A stretch of DNA of 5,147 bases from Anaerolineales bacterium (GTDB lineage: Bacteria; Chloroflexota; Anaerolineae; Anaerolineales; UBA4823). Under the pieces are notes generated by a model. It saw nothing but the letters and a program-made list of their open reading frames with translations. It was not told the origin of the DNA and did no database searches. Positions 1-5,147 of the stretch are shown one piece after another. Position 1 is the stretch's first letter. Every line of letters starts with the position of its first letter. The position numbers were made by a program, and so were the translations under genes. The stretch covers positions 1-5,147 of the forward strand of contig JALHTN010000449.1 of the NCBI GenBank assembly GCA_022865865.1. The letters run 5' to 3'.

Positions 1-499
1 GATCGCTGTCCAAGAGTCCATCATTGACGGTGAAGGTGAAACTGTCAGGTCCGACGTAATTCAAATCCGGCGAGTAATTAAGATTCGGTACTTCTCCGCT
101 TATCGTGCCGTGGAGAGGATCGCTAGCCACCAAGTAGGTGAGCGGGGACCCCTCAGCGTCGTCCCCAACCAGCGTAATCGCTACAGGTGTATCCTCAATT
201 GTATTGACCGAGTCATCGTTGGCGGTTGGTTGGTCGTTGACCGGGTCCACCGTGATCGAGATTGTGGCAGGATTGCTGTTTGAAGAACCATCATTGGCGA
301 CAAAATCAAAGCTATCCGGTCCGGAGTAGTCAGGATTCGGTTGGTATGTCACATCTGGTGGCGTACCCGTTACGATACCGTTTGCTGGCTGCACAGTGAC
401 CAAGAAAGTCAGCGGGGCATTCTCGGGATCGCTGCCGGTCAGTGTGATTGGTAAAGCTGTATCTTCATTGGTGCTTACCGATTGGTCATCTGCCGTCGG
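1..499 (-). repeat. Two tandem 90-residue cadherin-like (Big_9-type) repeats in the protease
   Basis: Residues 793-882 and 883-958 align with an exact 90-residue (270-bp) period. PTADDQSV pairs with PTANDDSV, NEDTALPITL with IEDTPVAITL, ENAPLTFLV with EGSPLTYLV, YSGPDSFDFVANDG with YVGPDSFTFTVNDG. DPVND at the junction is a typical calcium-binding linker. The copies are diverged at the DNA level, so this is an old duplication, not a recent slippage event. Such modules are usually found in series in bacterial surface and secreted proteins, where they act as stalks or in adhesion. The second copy is cut by the window edge and further copies may follow. Confidence 0.88.
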
Positions 500-2875
500 T
501 GAGCCGTTGGCACCCAGCTGCAGCGAGTCGTATGCCAGCAGGAAGGGTGCCCCGTTGCATTGGGTAGCAATCCATTCCACGCGGTTTCCGCTGGTGCCCT
601 GCTTGAAGTTGGCGTAGCTGGCAGTTCCCATGGCTTGCTTGGGAGCCCAGTTGCTGCCGTCATACTGGCGCATGAAAAGTTCCCCATTCACCTCCCATAT
701 CAGCCAGGCTGATCCATCCGGAGCCTGGGTGATGGTTGGCCACTTGTTGATGTTGTTAGCATCTCCGGTTTCAAGTGTTACATAGGTGCTCCAGACGCCA
801 TTATCGAATCTGCGGAAATAGAGATTACTGCCGACTTCGTAGCCCATGTACAAGCGGTCGCCGATTCCAGCCAGCGAGAGTCCATATTCTCCGCTGATTA
901 ATGCAAAGAAGGAGGCGATATGGGTTTGGTCGAACCAGGTTTGACCCCCATCTGTAGAACGAACTGTGTGAGTGTAGTAATAAGTAAATAAGGCACCGCT
1001 TAATGTTCGGGAAGCGATATAAATATTATCCCCGTTGGCATGGATGGTGGCGTAGCGGGTGTTTACCCCGGCGCTCCGTGTTCCTTCACTGGGATTGATC
1101 TGGGATACTGGATCACTCCAGGTCTCGCCCTGGTCCATGGAGGATCGATAATAGAGCAAAGGTGCGTTGTCAAAGCTGGAAGCCACCAAATGCAGCTTCC
1201 CGTTGGTTGGATCCAGGTACAAGTCCGGCCGGACGGCATCGTATGTGCCACCCATCAGGACCTCTGCCTGGCTCCACGAACCTGAGGCCAGTGGTTTCTG
1301 GGTGAATAAGATCTGGTACGGGGCACCGGTCGCGCTGCGTCTGGGTATGGCCACATACAGGTTTTGCGCATCAGCGGCCAATGCTGAATGGTAAGTCTCC
1401 AGCGGGTTGGAGTAGACATCTTCCTGCGGATCCCAATGAGCGCCATTATCGCTTGAAGTGGCGTAGCGGATGCGGTATAGATTGCCGTCCTGGGTGTGCC
1501 AGATCACATGCAGCGTACCGGAGGCGTCTCGCACCAATTTGCGGGCGTGCGCATAACCGCTGGCTGTACCGTTGGTCGAGAACATGCCATCTGGAGGTGG
1601 TTCCTGGGAGGTAATGTTGGATACCGCGCGCAGGGCATCGATGCGACCATTACCGAAGGCGGAATCGAAACCGGGTGGACTGAGATCAACCGCAGTGCTT
1701 TCGATGATCGACTTCAGTGTGATGTTTGTGCGGTCGGTATCCTGGGAGAGCAGTAAACCTCCCAAACCAGCCACGAGCGGCGAAGAAAGCGAGGTGCCGC
1801 TGCCGATCCCATATTGGTCGTTGGGTAACGCTACAAGAATGTTCTCACCGGGTGCGGCCACGGATATATAATCCTGGGCGTAATTTGAGAAGCAGGCATG
1901 CGTATCTTGTTCCCCGGTGGCAGCAATAGCCATCGCGTTATCGTAACCTGCCGGGAACATGGGGGCATTGGCGCCATCGTTTCCGGCTCCTGCCACAACG
2001 AGCACACCCTTTGACCAGGCATAGTTAATCGCGTTTTCGAGAGTTTGTGCCCCGGTGGGTCCCGCCAGGCTCAGGTTGATTACCATTGCGCCGTTGTCCG
2101 CAGCATAAGTAATACCACTTGCCACAACATCAAGAAATCCAATTCCTTGATCGGTCATCACTTTCACCGGCATGACCTTGCACCAGGGACAAACTCCTGC
2201 CACTCCGGAACCGTCCAGGACACCAGCCATCACGCTGGATACAGCCGTGCCGTGCAAATTATCGTCAATCGGGTCAGAATCGTTGTTAACGAAATCCCAG
2301 CCCCAGGTGTCATCGATGAACCCGTTGCCATCATCGTCGAGTCCATTCCCAGCTATCTCCCCAGCATTGGACCAGACATTGCCCACCAGGTCCGTGTGGG
2401 TTGGATCGATCCCGGTATCTACCGCGGCCAACACTACCGGAACTTTGTCTGGATCATTGAAGGTCGCCCAAGCTGCGGGGGCTTGAATCTTTGCCAACGA
2501 CCACTGGTCTGTGATTTCTTCCTGCTGGATGGCACTAATCTGCAAAATGTAGTTTGGCTCGACATATTCAACGCCGTGCCGGTTTGAGATGCGCTGAAGC
2601 GCTTCTTCAACGGTCTGCCCGGGTGGGAGTTTGACAAGTTTCACACCCAGTGCCGGAACCTGGCGTTTAACTTTTAAGTCTAACGCGGCTAAATGCCCTG
2701 CAGCCTGGGCAGAATTTACCCAGGGCTGAAAACTGATCAAGACCTCTCCGGGTACATGCGGGGCAATATCAGCCGGCACCTGGTTTACTGGTTCAGGTCC
2801 CTGCGCCAGAGCTGCGGGCGCGATGAGACTTGTGATCAGCAAGATGCAAATCAAATTAATCAACTTCTTTGCCAT
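1..2875 (-). CDS. Secreted subtilisin-like (S8) serine protease with Asp-box propeller and cadherin-like repeats, C-terminus beyond window
   Basis: Minus-strand frame open from the ATG at 2875 to the left edge: 958 complete codons, no stop. Residues 1-24 are a signal peptide. About 41-112 match an I9/fervidolysin-type propeptide (VPGEVLISF ... GVEYVEPNY). About 123-420 form the S8 peptidase: Asp153 in AAVDTGID, His208 in HGTAVSSVMAG, oxyanion Asn299 in VVAGAGND, Ser362 in GTSLSSP. An Asp-rich loop at 177-189 (D180, D182, N184, G185) looks like a calcium site. About 440-785 carry three Asp boxes, and 793-958 two cadherin-like repeats. The expected role is an exported endopeptidase, autoprocessed at the propeptide, with C-terminal modules for binding or display. 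Oddities are Leu363 where Met is usual and a CPWC motif at 229-232. An in-frame GTG at 2890 is less likely as start because the Shine-Dalgarno lies between it and the ATG. The catalytic call is very secure; substrate and anchoring are unknown. Confidence 0.95.
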   Translation of the reverse strand, partial: MAKKLINLICILLITSLIAPAALAQGPEPVNQVPADIAPHVPGEVLISFQPWVNSAQAAGHLAALDLKVKRQVPALGVKLVKLPPGQTVEEALQRISNRHGVEYVEPNYILQISAIQQEEITDQWSLAKIQAPAAWATFNDPDKVPVVLAAVDTGIDPTHTDLVGNVWSNAGEIAGNGLDDDGNGFIDDTWGWDFVNNDSDPIDDNLHGTAVSSVMAGVLDGSGVAGVCPWCKVMPVKVMTDQGIGFLDVVASGITYAADNGAMVINLSLAGPTGAQTLENAINYAWSKGVLVVAGAGNDGANAPMFPAGYDNAMAIAATGEQDTHACFSNYAQDYISVAAPGENILVALPNDQYGIGSGTSLSSPLVAGLGGLLLSQDTDRTNITLKSIIESTAVDLSPPGFDSAFGNGRIDALRAVSNITSQEPPPDGMFSTNGTASGYAHARKLVRDASGTLHVIWHTQDGNLYRIRYATSSDNGAHWDPQEDVYSNPLETYHSALAADAQNLYVAIPRRSATGAPYQILFTQKPLASGSWSQAEVLMGGTYDAVRPDLYLDPTNGKLHLVASSFDNAPLLYYRSSMDQGETWSDPVSQINPSEGTRSAGVNTRYATIHANGDNIYIASRTLSGALFTYYYTHTVRSTDGGQTWFDQTHIASFFALISGEYGLSLAGIGDRLYMGYEVGSNLYFRRFDNGVWSTYVTLETGDANNINKWPTITQAPDGSAWLIWEVNGELFMRQYDGSNWAPKQAMGTASYANFKQGTSGNRVEWIATQCNGAPFLLAYDSLQLGANGSPTADDQSVSTNEDTALPITLTGSDPENAPLTFLVTVQPANGIVTGTPPDVTYQPNPDYSGPDSFDFVANDGSSNSNPATISITVDPVNDQPTANDDSVNTIEDTPVAITLVGDDAEGSPLTYLVASDPLHGTISGEVPNLNYSPDLNYVGPDSFTFTVNDGLLDSD
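521..1558 (-). other. Sialidase/BNR-like beta-propeller region of the protease
   Basis: Residues about 440-785 of the protease contain three copies of the Asp-box pattern S/T-x-D-x-G-x-x-W: SSDNGAHW (474-481), SSMDQGETW (578-586) and STDGGQTW (640-647). Alternating hydrophobic strands such as LHVIWH, NLYVAIP, LHLVASS and NIYIASR separate them. Asp boxes mark blade turns of sialidase-type six-bladed propellers. I do not find the FRIP/YRIP motif or a convincing arginine triad, so sialidase activity is not supported. A binding or structural propeller is the better reading. Domain limits are approximate. Confidence 0.75.
2804..2875 (-). other. Signal peptide of the S8 protease
   Basis: Residues 1-24 show the tripartite Sec signal layout: a basic start (MAKK), a hydrophobic core (LINLICILLITSLIAP) and an AXA-type cleavage site, AALA followed by QGPEP. 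Cleavage is predicted after Ala24. Cys10 lies inside the hydrophobic core and is not followed by a lipobox-like context, so a lipoprotein signal is unlikely. Export across the cytoplasmic membrane is inferred; the final location depends on the missing C-terminus. Confidence 0.9.
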
Positions 2876-2880
2876 GATCC

Positions 2881-2886
2881 CCTCCT
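2881..2886 (-). promoter_or_regulatory. Shine-Dalgarno site of the protease
   Basis: The minus strand reads AGGAGG, within GAAGGAGGGG, just before ATG at 2875, with a 5-nt spacer (GGATC). This decides the start in favour of the ATG over the in-frame GTG at 2890, which has no comparable upstream site. Confidence 0.85.
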
Positions 2887-2946
2887 TCACAGGAAACTTG
2901 TGGATATCAAGATTGGATAAGGAATGATATATAGTTGAAGGAATAG

Positions 2947-3048
2947 ATCACAGGTGATGAAACCTGTACTTCATTGGTTAGATTCCCCATGAGGTGTGCG
3001 CAGTCTCTTTTCCACCCCGATAATGTACCTGTGATTTTGTTTGCAGGT
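2947..3048 (-). other. Cluster of ACAGGT/ACCTGT inverted repeats in the presumed protease leader
   Basis: The core ACAGGT or its complement occurs at 2950-2955, 2962-2967 and 3027-3032, with CAGGT at 3044-3048. On the minus strand 2967-2962 and 2955-2950 form a 6-bp hairpin with a 6-nt loop. The arm ATCACAGGT at 3035-3027 is also perfectly complementary over 9 bases to ACCTGTGAT at 2955-2947. The elements could be transcription-factor half-sites or competing RNA stems about 75-160 nt before the start codon. No known riboswitch class is recognised. The repeats are seen directly; the function is inference. Confidence 0.4.
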
Positions 3049-3051
3049 TCA

Positions 3052-3085
3052 TATATAGTGTACCAAATCTGGTAAACAAAAGCAA
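3052..3085 (-). promoter_or_regulatory. Possible promoter for the protease
   Basis: Two overlapping sigma-70-like readings exist on the minus strand: TTGCTT (3085-3080), 17 nt, TACACT (3062-3057); and TTGTTT (3079-3074), 16 nt, TATATA (3057-3052). Each -35 box matches the consensus at only 3 of 6 positions and each -10 at 4 of 6. Position supports it: it lies downstream of the livF terminator and about 180 bases before the protease start. A second AT-rich candidate, TATATA within ACTATATATC near 2927-2935, lies closer to the gene but lacks a clear -35. Confidence 0.35.
3058..3077. promoter_or_regulatory. Near-palindrome, candidate operator
   Basis: The 20-bp site has half-sites GTGTACCA and TGGTAAAC around an AATC centre. 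The inner TACCA/TGGTA arms are a perfect inverted repeat and 7 of 8 half-site positions agree overall. It lies between the putative -35 and -10 elements of the protease promoter, a position where a dimeric repressor would act. No regulator gene is present in the window and I cannot assign a family. Confidence 0.4.
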
Positions 3086-3099
3086 TAATAATCCTGCAA

Positions 3100-3176
3100 T
3101 GCCAAAAATCTCGATCAACTCGTATTATTCGAGGTATGTAATTGAATTAATCGACAATGTATTCAGTTTGTCCTCG
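3100..3176. other. Intergenic stretch without a recognised gene
   Basis: AT-rich sequence between the liv terminator and the putative protease promoter. I see no coding region. The only structure noted is a 7-bp inverted repeat, TTCGAGG at 3128-3134 and CCTCGAA at 3172-3178, separated by 37 bases and abutting the terminator's T-run. Its significance is doubtful. Together with the promoter region and leader described separately, this accounts for the 2876-3267 gap. Confidence 0.5.
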
Positions 3177-3213
3177 AAAAAAAACCAGCCCATAAATTTA
3201 CTTATGAGCTGGT
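3177..3213 (-). terminator. Intrinsic terminator of the liv operon
   Basis: On the minus strand ACCAGCTCATAA (3213-3202) pairs with TTATGGGCTGGT (3195-3184) across a 6-nt loop, followed by a run of eight T ending at 3177. The 12-bp stem is complete on this strand because its one imperfect position is a G-U wobble; read on the plus strand the same position is a C-A mismatch and there is no U run. It begins about 55 nt after the livF stop, so it ends the transporter transcript and insulates the downstream protease gene. Confidence 0.92.
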
Positions 3214-3267
3214 CAGGTTATTCAGATGTTGCTGATGGAGGTTAAGTTTCCTGAAGGGTAAAAGATT

Positions 3268-3981
3268 CTAACCTCCGAGATAGGCTTTCTTTACCTCAGG
3301 ATCGTCTAATAGCTGCTTGGATTCACCTTCCAGTACCAGATTACCGCTTTCCAAGACATACCCGCGCTGGGCAAACTGCAGCGCCATACGCGCATTTTGT
3401 TCTACCAGCAAGATCGTCGTCCCCTGTTTGTTGATCTCAGCCATTACTTTGAAAACGTCCATCATCAGCAATGGCGCTAAACCCATTGATGGTTCATCAA
3501 GAAGCATCACCTTCCGTCCACTCACCAGGGCTCTCCCCACCGCCAGCATTTGCTGTTCACCTCCACTAAGGGTGCCTGAATTCTGGTGTACTCGTTCTTC
3601 AAGGCGGGGAAAAATGGAAAATACCCACTCTATATCCTGTTTGATTTTGCTTCCATCCTTGCGTGCGTAAGCAGCCAGGCGAAGATTCTCTAAAACGGTC
3701 AGGTTCCCGAAAAGCCGTCTCCCCTCGGGAGCATGTGAGATGCCAAACTCGCTGACAACCTGATCGGCGTTGTACTCGAGCAAATCTTTCCCCATAAATG
3801 TGATCTGGCTGCCTTTGTCGACTGGCACAAGCCGCGATATGGCTCGTAACGTCGTGCTTTTGCCAGCCCCATTGGCGCCAATAATGCAGACAATCTCACC
3901 CTCGTCAACCTGGAAGCTAACCCCATGCAAGGCTTTTATTCGATCGTATGAAACCCCGAGATTTTCAATGGAGAGCAGCAT
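3268..3981 (-). CDS. livF: Branched-chain amino-acid ABC transporter ATP-binding protein LivF
   Basis: A 237-residue ATPase of full length for the family. It is one of two cytoplasmic nucleotide-binding subunits that power import through LivH/LivM of substrate delivered by a periplasmic-type binding protein. Visible motifs are Walker A GANGAGKST (35-43, Lys41), the LivF-type APEGRRLF segment (84-91) in the Q-loop region, signature LSGGEQQ (138-144), Walker B VMLLDEP (Asp162, Glu163) and D-loop SMGLAP. The switch position reads LLVEQN, with Gln195 instead of His; this substitution is usual in LivF and implies an asymmetric ATP-site pair with LivG. The ATG overlaps the livG stop by one base (TAATG), indicating translational coupling. 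APEGRR and the LTVLENLRLAAY segment favour LivF over the urea homologue UrtE. The exact substrate (Leu/Ile/Val, other amino acids or amides) cannot be fixed from the ATPase. Confidence 0.95.
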   Translation of the reverse strand: MLLSIENLGVSYDRIKALHGVSFQVDEGEIVCIIGANGAGKSTTLRAISRLVPVDKGSQITFMGKDLLEYNADQVVSEFGISHAPEGRRLFGNLTVLENLRLAAYARKDGSKIKQDIEWVFSIFPRLEERVHQNSGTLSGGEQQMLAVGRALVSGRKVMLLDEPSMGLAPLLMMDVFKVMAEINKQGTTILLVEQNARMALQFAQRGYVLESGNLVLEGESKQLLDDPEVKKAYLGG

Positions 3982-4751
3982 TAAATCACCACCTCCTTTC
4001 CCAGATAAGCTTCAATAACTGCCGGGTTATTACGAATCTCATCAGGACCACCTTCTGCAATCACTTCTCCAAATACTAAGGTTTGTATCACCGTACAAAG
4101 TTCCATGACCACTCTCATGCGGTGTTCAATGAGGAAAATTGCCATCCCCAATTCTTCGTGAATTTGGGTGATGATCTGCATCATCTGATCTAATTCTTCA
4201 GGATTCATACCAGCAGTCGGTTCGTCCAGGAACAAGATTTTTGGTTCGATTGCCAGGGCACGAGCCAATTCCACTCTCCTCTGTGCGCCATAGGCTAAAT
4301 TGGTCACGAGCTGGTCAGCATGCTGCGGAATACCAACAAATTCTAGCAGCCCGTGAGCGATGTGATCGCTTTCTTGCTCTTCACGGTGTCTCTCAGGAGT
4401 ACCAAAAAAGGCGCCTACCAGGCCATAATTGATCTTAGAATAACGGGCTTGTTTTACATGCTCGAGAACGGTCATATGGCGCCATAAACGCAGGTTCTGA
4501 AATGTGCGTGCCAGACCCAGAGAAGCGATTTGATGGGGCCGAAGCCCTACCAGATTCTGACCTTCCAAAAGCACTTTTCCTTCAGTAGGTTGGTAAATTC
4601 CAGTGATGAGATTAAATATCGTTGTCTTACCGGCTCCATTGGGTCCAATTAATCCCCGGACCTGCCCTGGTTCAATTTCTAGGTTGTAATTGCTCACTGC
4701 GCGTAACCCACCAAAGTAGTGAGTCATTTGATCGACTTGAAGTATTGCCAT
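3981..4751 (-). CDS. livG: Branched-chain amino-acid ABC transporter ATP-binding protein LivG
   Basis: A 256-residue ATPase, normal LivG length, and the partner of LivF on the cytoplasmic face of the permease. Motifs are Walker A GPNGAGKTT (36-44, Lys42), Q-loop ARTFQNLRLW (Gln85), signature LAYGAQRRVELARAL (152-166), Walker B ILFLDEP (Asp176, Glu177), D-loop AGMNPEE and switch His210 in LIEHRM. The ARTFQN segment and the C-terminal AEGGPDEIRNNPAVIEAYLG block, common in LivG, identify the subfamily. Two family positions differ from the textbook form: the signature has Ala156 where LivG usually has Gln, and Arg211 follows the switch His where Asp is common. Neither removes a catalytic residue. 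The ATG lies one base after the livM stop, and the last base of the stop codon is the first base of livF, so the three genes are cotranscribed. Confidence 0.95.
   Translation of the reverse strand: MAILQVDQMTHYFGGLRAVSNYNLEIEPGQVRGLIGPNGAGKTTIFNLITGIYQPTEGKVLLEGQNLVGLRPHQIASLGLARTFQNLRLWRHMTVLEHVKQARYSKINYGLVGAFFGTPERHREEQESDHIAHGLLEFVGIPQHADQLVTNLAYGAQRRVELARALAIEPKILFLDEPTAGMNPEELDQMMQIITQIHEELGMAIFLIEHRMRVVMELCTVIQTLVFGEVIAEGGPDEIRNNPAVIEAYLGKEVVI
3991..3999 (-). promoter_or_regulatory. Shine-Dalgarno site of livF inside livG
   Basis: AAAGGAGGT on the minus strand lies within the last codons of livG, 9 nt before the livF ATG at 3981. It is a near-perfect anti-16S match, so livF can be initiated strongly in addition to coupling through the TAATG overlap. 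Confidence 0.85.
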
Positions 4752-4752
4752 G

Positions 4753-5147
4753 CTACACCCCCTCTTCCGGCTTTTGCTTGGGCTTGATGGTTTGCGTGAA
4801 GTCGAACTCTGTGAATGATATCAATCCTGTCGGTCGAGTGATCATCACGACGATCAGCAGGAGCGGGATCACAAGCCACTTGTAGATTTCCAAAGGTCGC
4901 AATGCTTCACTTAACAGGTTGATGCTTAATGCTCCGACGATAGATCCCTGGACTGAATTCAAACCTCCAAAGTAGACCATCGCCAGGACTTCAGCCAGCA
5001 TCTGGATCCCAAATGTACTGGGATTAACGTAGCGGATCACATGTGCAAAAAGACCGCCTGCGACACCAGCCCAAAATGCGCCGAACAAGAATGCGACAAA
5101 TTTTGTGCGGCGAGTGTTGACGGTCATTGCATCTGCTGCGATTTCAC
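4753..5147 (-). CDS. livM: Branched-chain amino-acid ABC transporter permease LivM, C-terminal part
   Basis: The last 130 codons of an inner-membrane permease that forms the substrate channel with LivH. The frame stays open to the right edge, and six residues (EIAADA) precede the first visible Met. These belong to the conserved EIAAEA-type coupling loop of LivM, which contacts the ATPases, so the Met at 5127 is internal and the gene begins outside the window. In fragment numbering the loop is followed by TRRTKF and then hydrophobic segments at about 15-37, 44-62, 66-82 and 87-103, then a hydrophilic Lys-rich tail ending PKQKPEEGV. FGGLNSVQGSIVGA is a family hallmark (FGGxGSxxGPxxGA type). Two changes from that pattern, Asn for the first Gly and Ser-Ile in the second half, are mild. 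Its position directly before livG and livF matches the usual livH-livM-livG-livF order. Confidence 0.93.
   Translation of the reverse strand, partial: EIAADAMTVNTRRTKFVAFLFGAFWAGVAGGLFAHVIRYVNPSTFGIQMLAEVLAMVYFGGLNSVQGSIVGALSINLLSEALRPLEIYKWLVIPLLLIVVMITRPTGLISFTEFDFTQTIKPKQKPEEGV
4758..4765 (-). promoter_or_regulatory. Shine-Dalgarno site of livG inside livM
   Basis: AGAGGGGG on the minus strand, in the last codons of livM, ends 6 nt before the livG ATG. It is a purine-rich but less perfect site than that of livF. With only one base between the livM stop and the livG start, reinitiation by the same ribosome is likely. Confidence 0.6.

Noticed and set aside
1..499. Tandem repeat as CRISPR array or recent DNA duplication
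   Set aside because: The 270-bp period is visible in the protein but the DNA copies are well diverged; it encodes tandem Ig-like domains, not a CRISPR or fresh duplication.
521..1558. Catalytic sialidase domain
   Set aside because: Three Asp boxes are present but there is no clear FRIP/YRIP motif or catalytic Arg/Tyr/Glu set. Asp boxes also occur in non-enzymatic propellers, so only the fold is claimed.
2045..2587. Plus-strand open frame of 180 codons
   Set aside because: It lies wholly antisense to the conserved propeptide and catalytic domain of the S8 protease. Its protein has no recognisable domain, is rich in His and Cys, and has no Shine-Dalgarno site; it is a shadow frame.
2876..2890. 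In-frame GTG at 2890 as the protease start
   Set aside because: The best Shine-Dalgarno (AGGAGG, 2886-2881) lies between this GTG and the ATG at 2875, and no good site precedes the GTG. The ATG also gives the more typical MAKK signal-peptide start.
3128..3178. TTCGAGG/CCTCGAA inverted repeat as a second terminator or small-RNA gene
   Set aside because: The stem is only 7 bp with a 37-base loop and no T-run follows it on either strand. It may be chance in AT-rich sequence.
4753..5127. LivM starting at the Met encoded at 5127 as a short 124-residue gene
   Set aside because: The frame stays open upstream to the window edge and encodes EIAADA, the conserved coupling-loop residues of LivM, so the Met is internal and the gene is cut by the window.

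Overview
All recognisable genes in this window lie on the minus strand, so transcription reads from high to low coordinates. Two units are present. The right-hand unit (3268-5147) is the 3' end of a branched-chain (hydrophobic) amino-acid ABC importer operon in the order livM (3' part only), livG, livF. The genes are packed end to end (1-nt gap, then a 1-nt overlap), and a strong intrinsic terminator at 3177-3213 closes the operon. The left-hand unit is one large open reading frame that starts at 2875 and runs off the left edge. It encodes a secreted multidomain subtilisin-family (S8) protease, of which 958 codons are visible.

The protease reads, from its N-terminus: a signal peptide; a fervidolysin/I9-like propeptide; an S8 catalytic domain with Asp153/His208/Ser362 and oxyanion Asn299; a region with three Asp-box motifs typical of sialidase/BNR-type beta-propellers; and two tandem 90-residue bacterial cadherin-like (Big_9-type) Ig repeats, the second reaching the window edge. 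The frame is uninterrupted throughout. The C-terminus, and with it any cell-anchoring or sorting signal, lies outside the window.

The 392-base gap between the units (2876-3267) is AT-rich. It holds the livF-side terminator, a possible promoter for the protease overlapping a 20-bp near-palindrome (a candidate operator), a set of short ACAGGT inverted repeats in the presumed leader, and a very good Shine-Dalgarno site. The protease is therefore probably transcribed independently of the transporter.

Organism: a bacterium of moderate GC content with canonical AGGAGG ribosome binding sites. The protease architecture (calcium-loop S8 protease with cadherin-like repeats) together with a Liv-type importer is reminiscent of Chloroflexota (Anaerolineae-like) or similar environmental bacteria. 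This is inference from style, not proof. A functional link (the extracellular protease releases peptides and amino acids, the importer takes them up) is plausible but rests only on adjacency. I see no mobile element, CRISPR array, tRNA or rRNA. The most notable items are the protease's domain combination, its natural Met-to-Leu change beside the catalytic Ser, the CxxC in its catalytic domain, and the dyad-rich leader.
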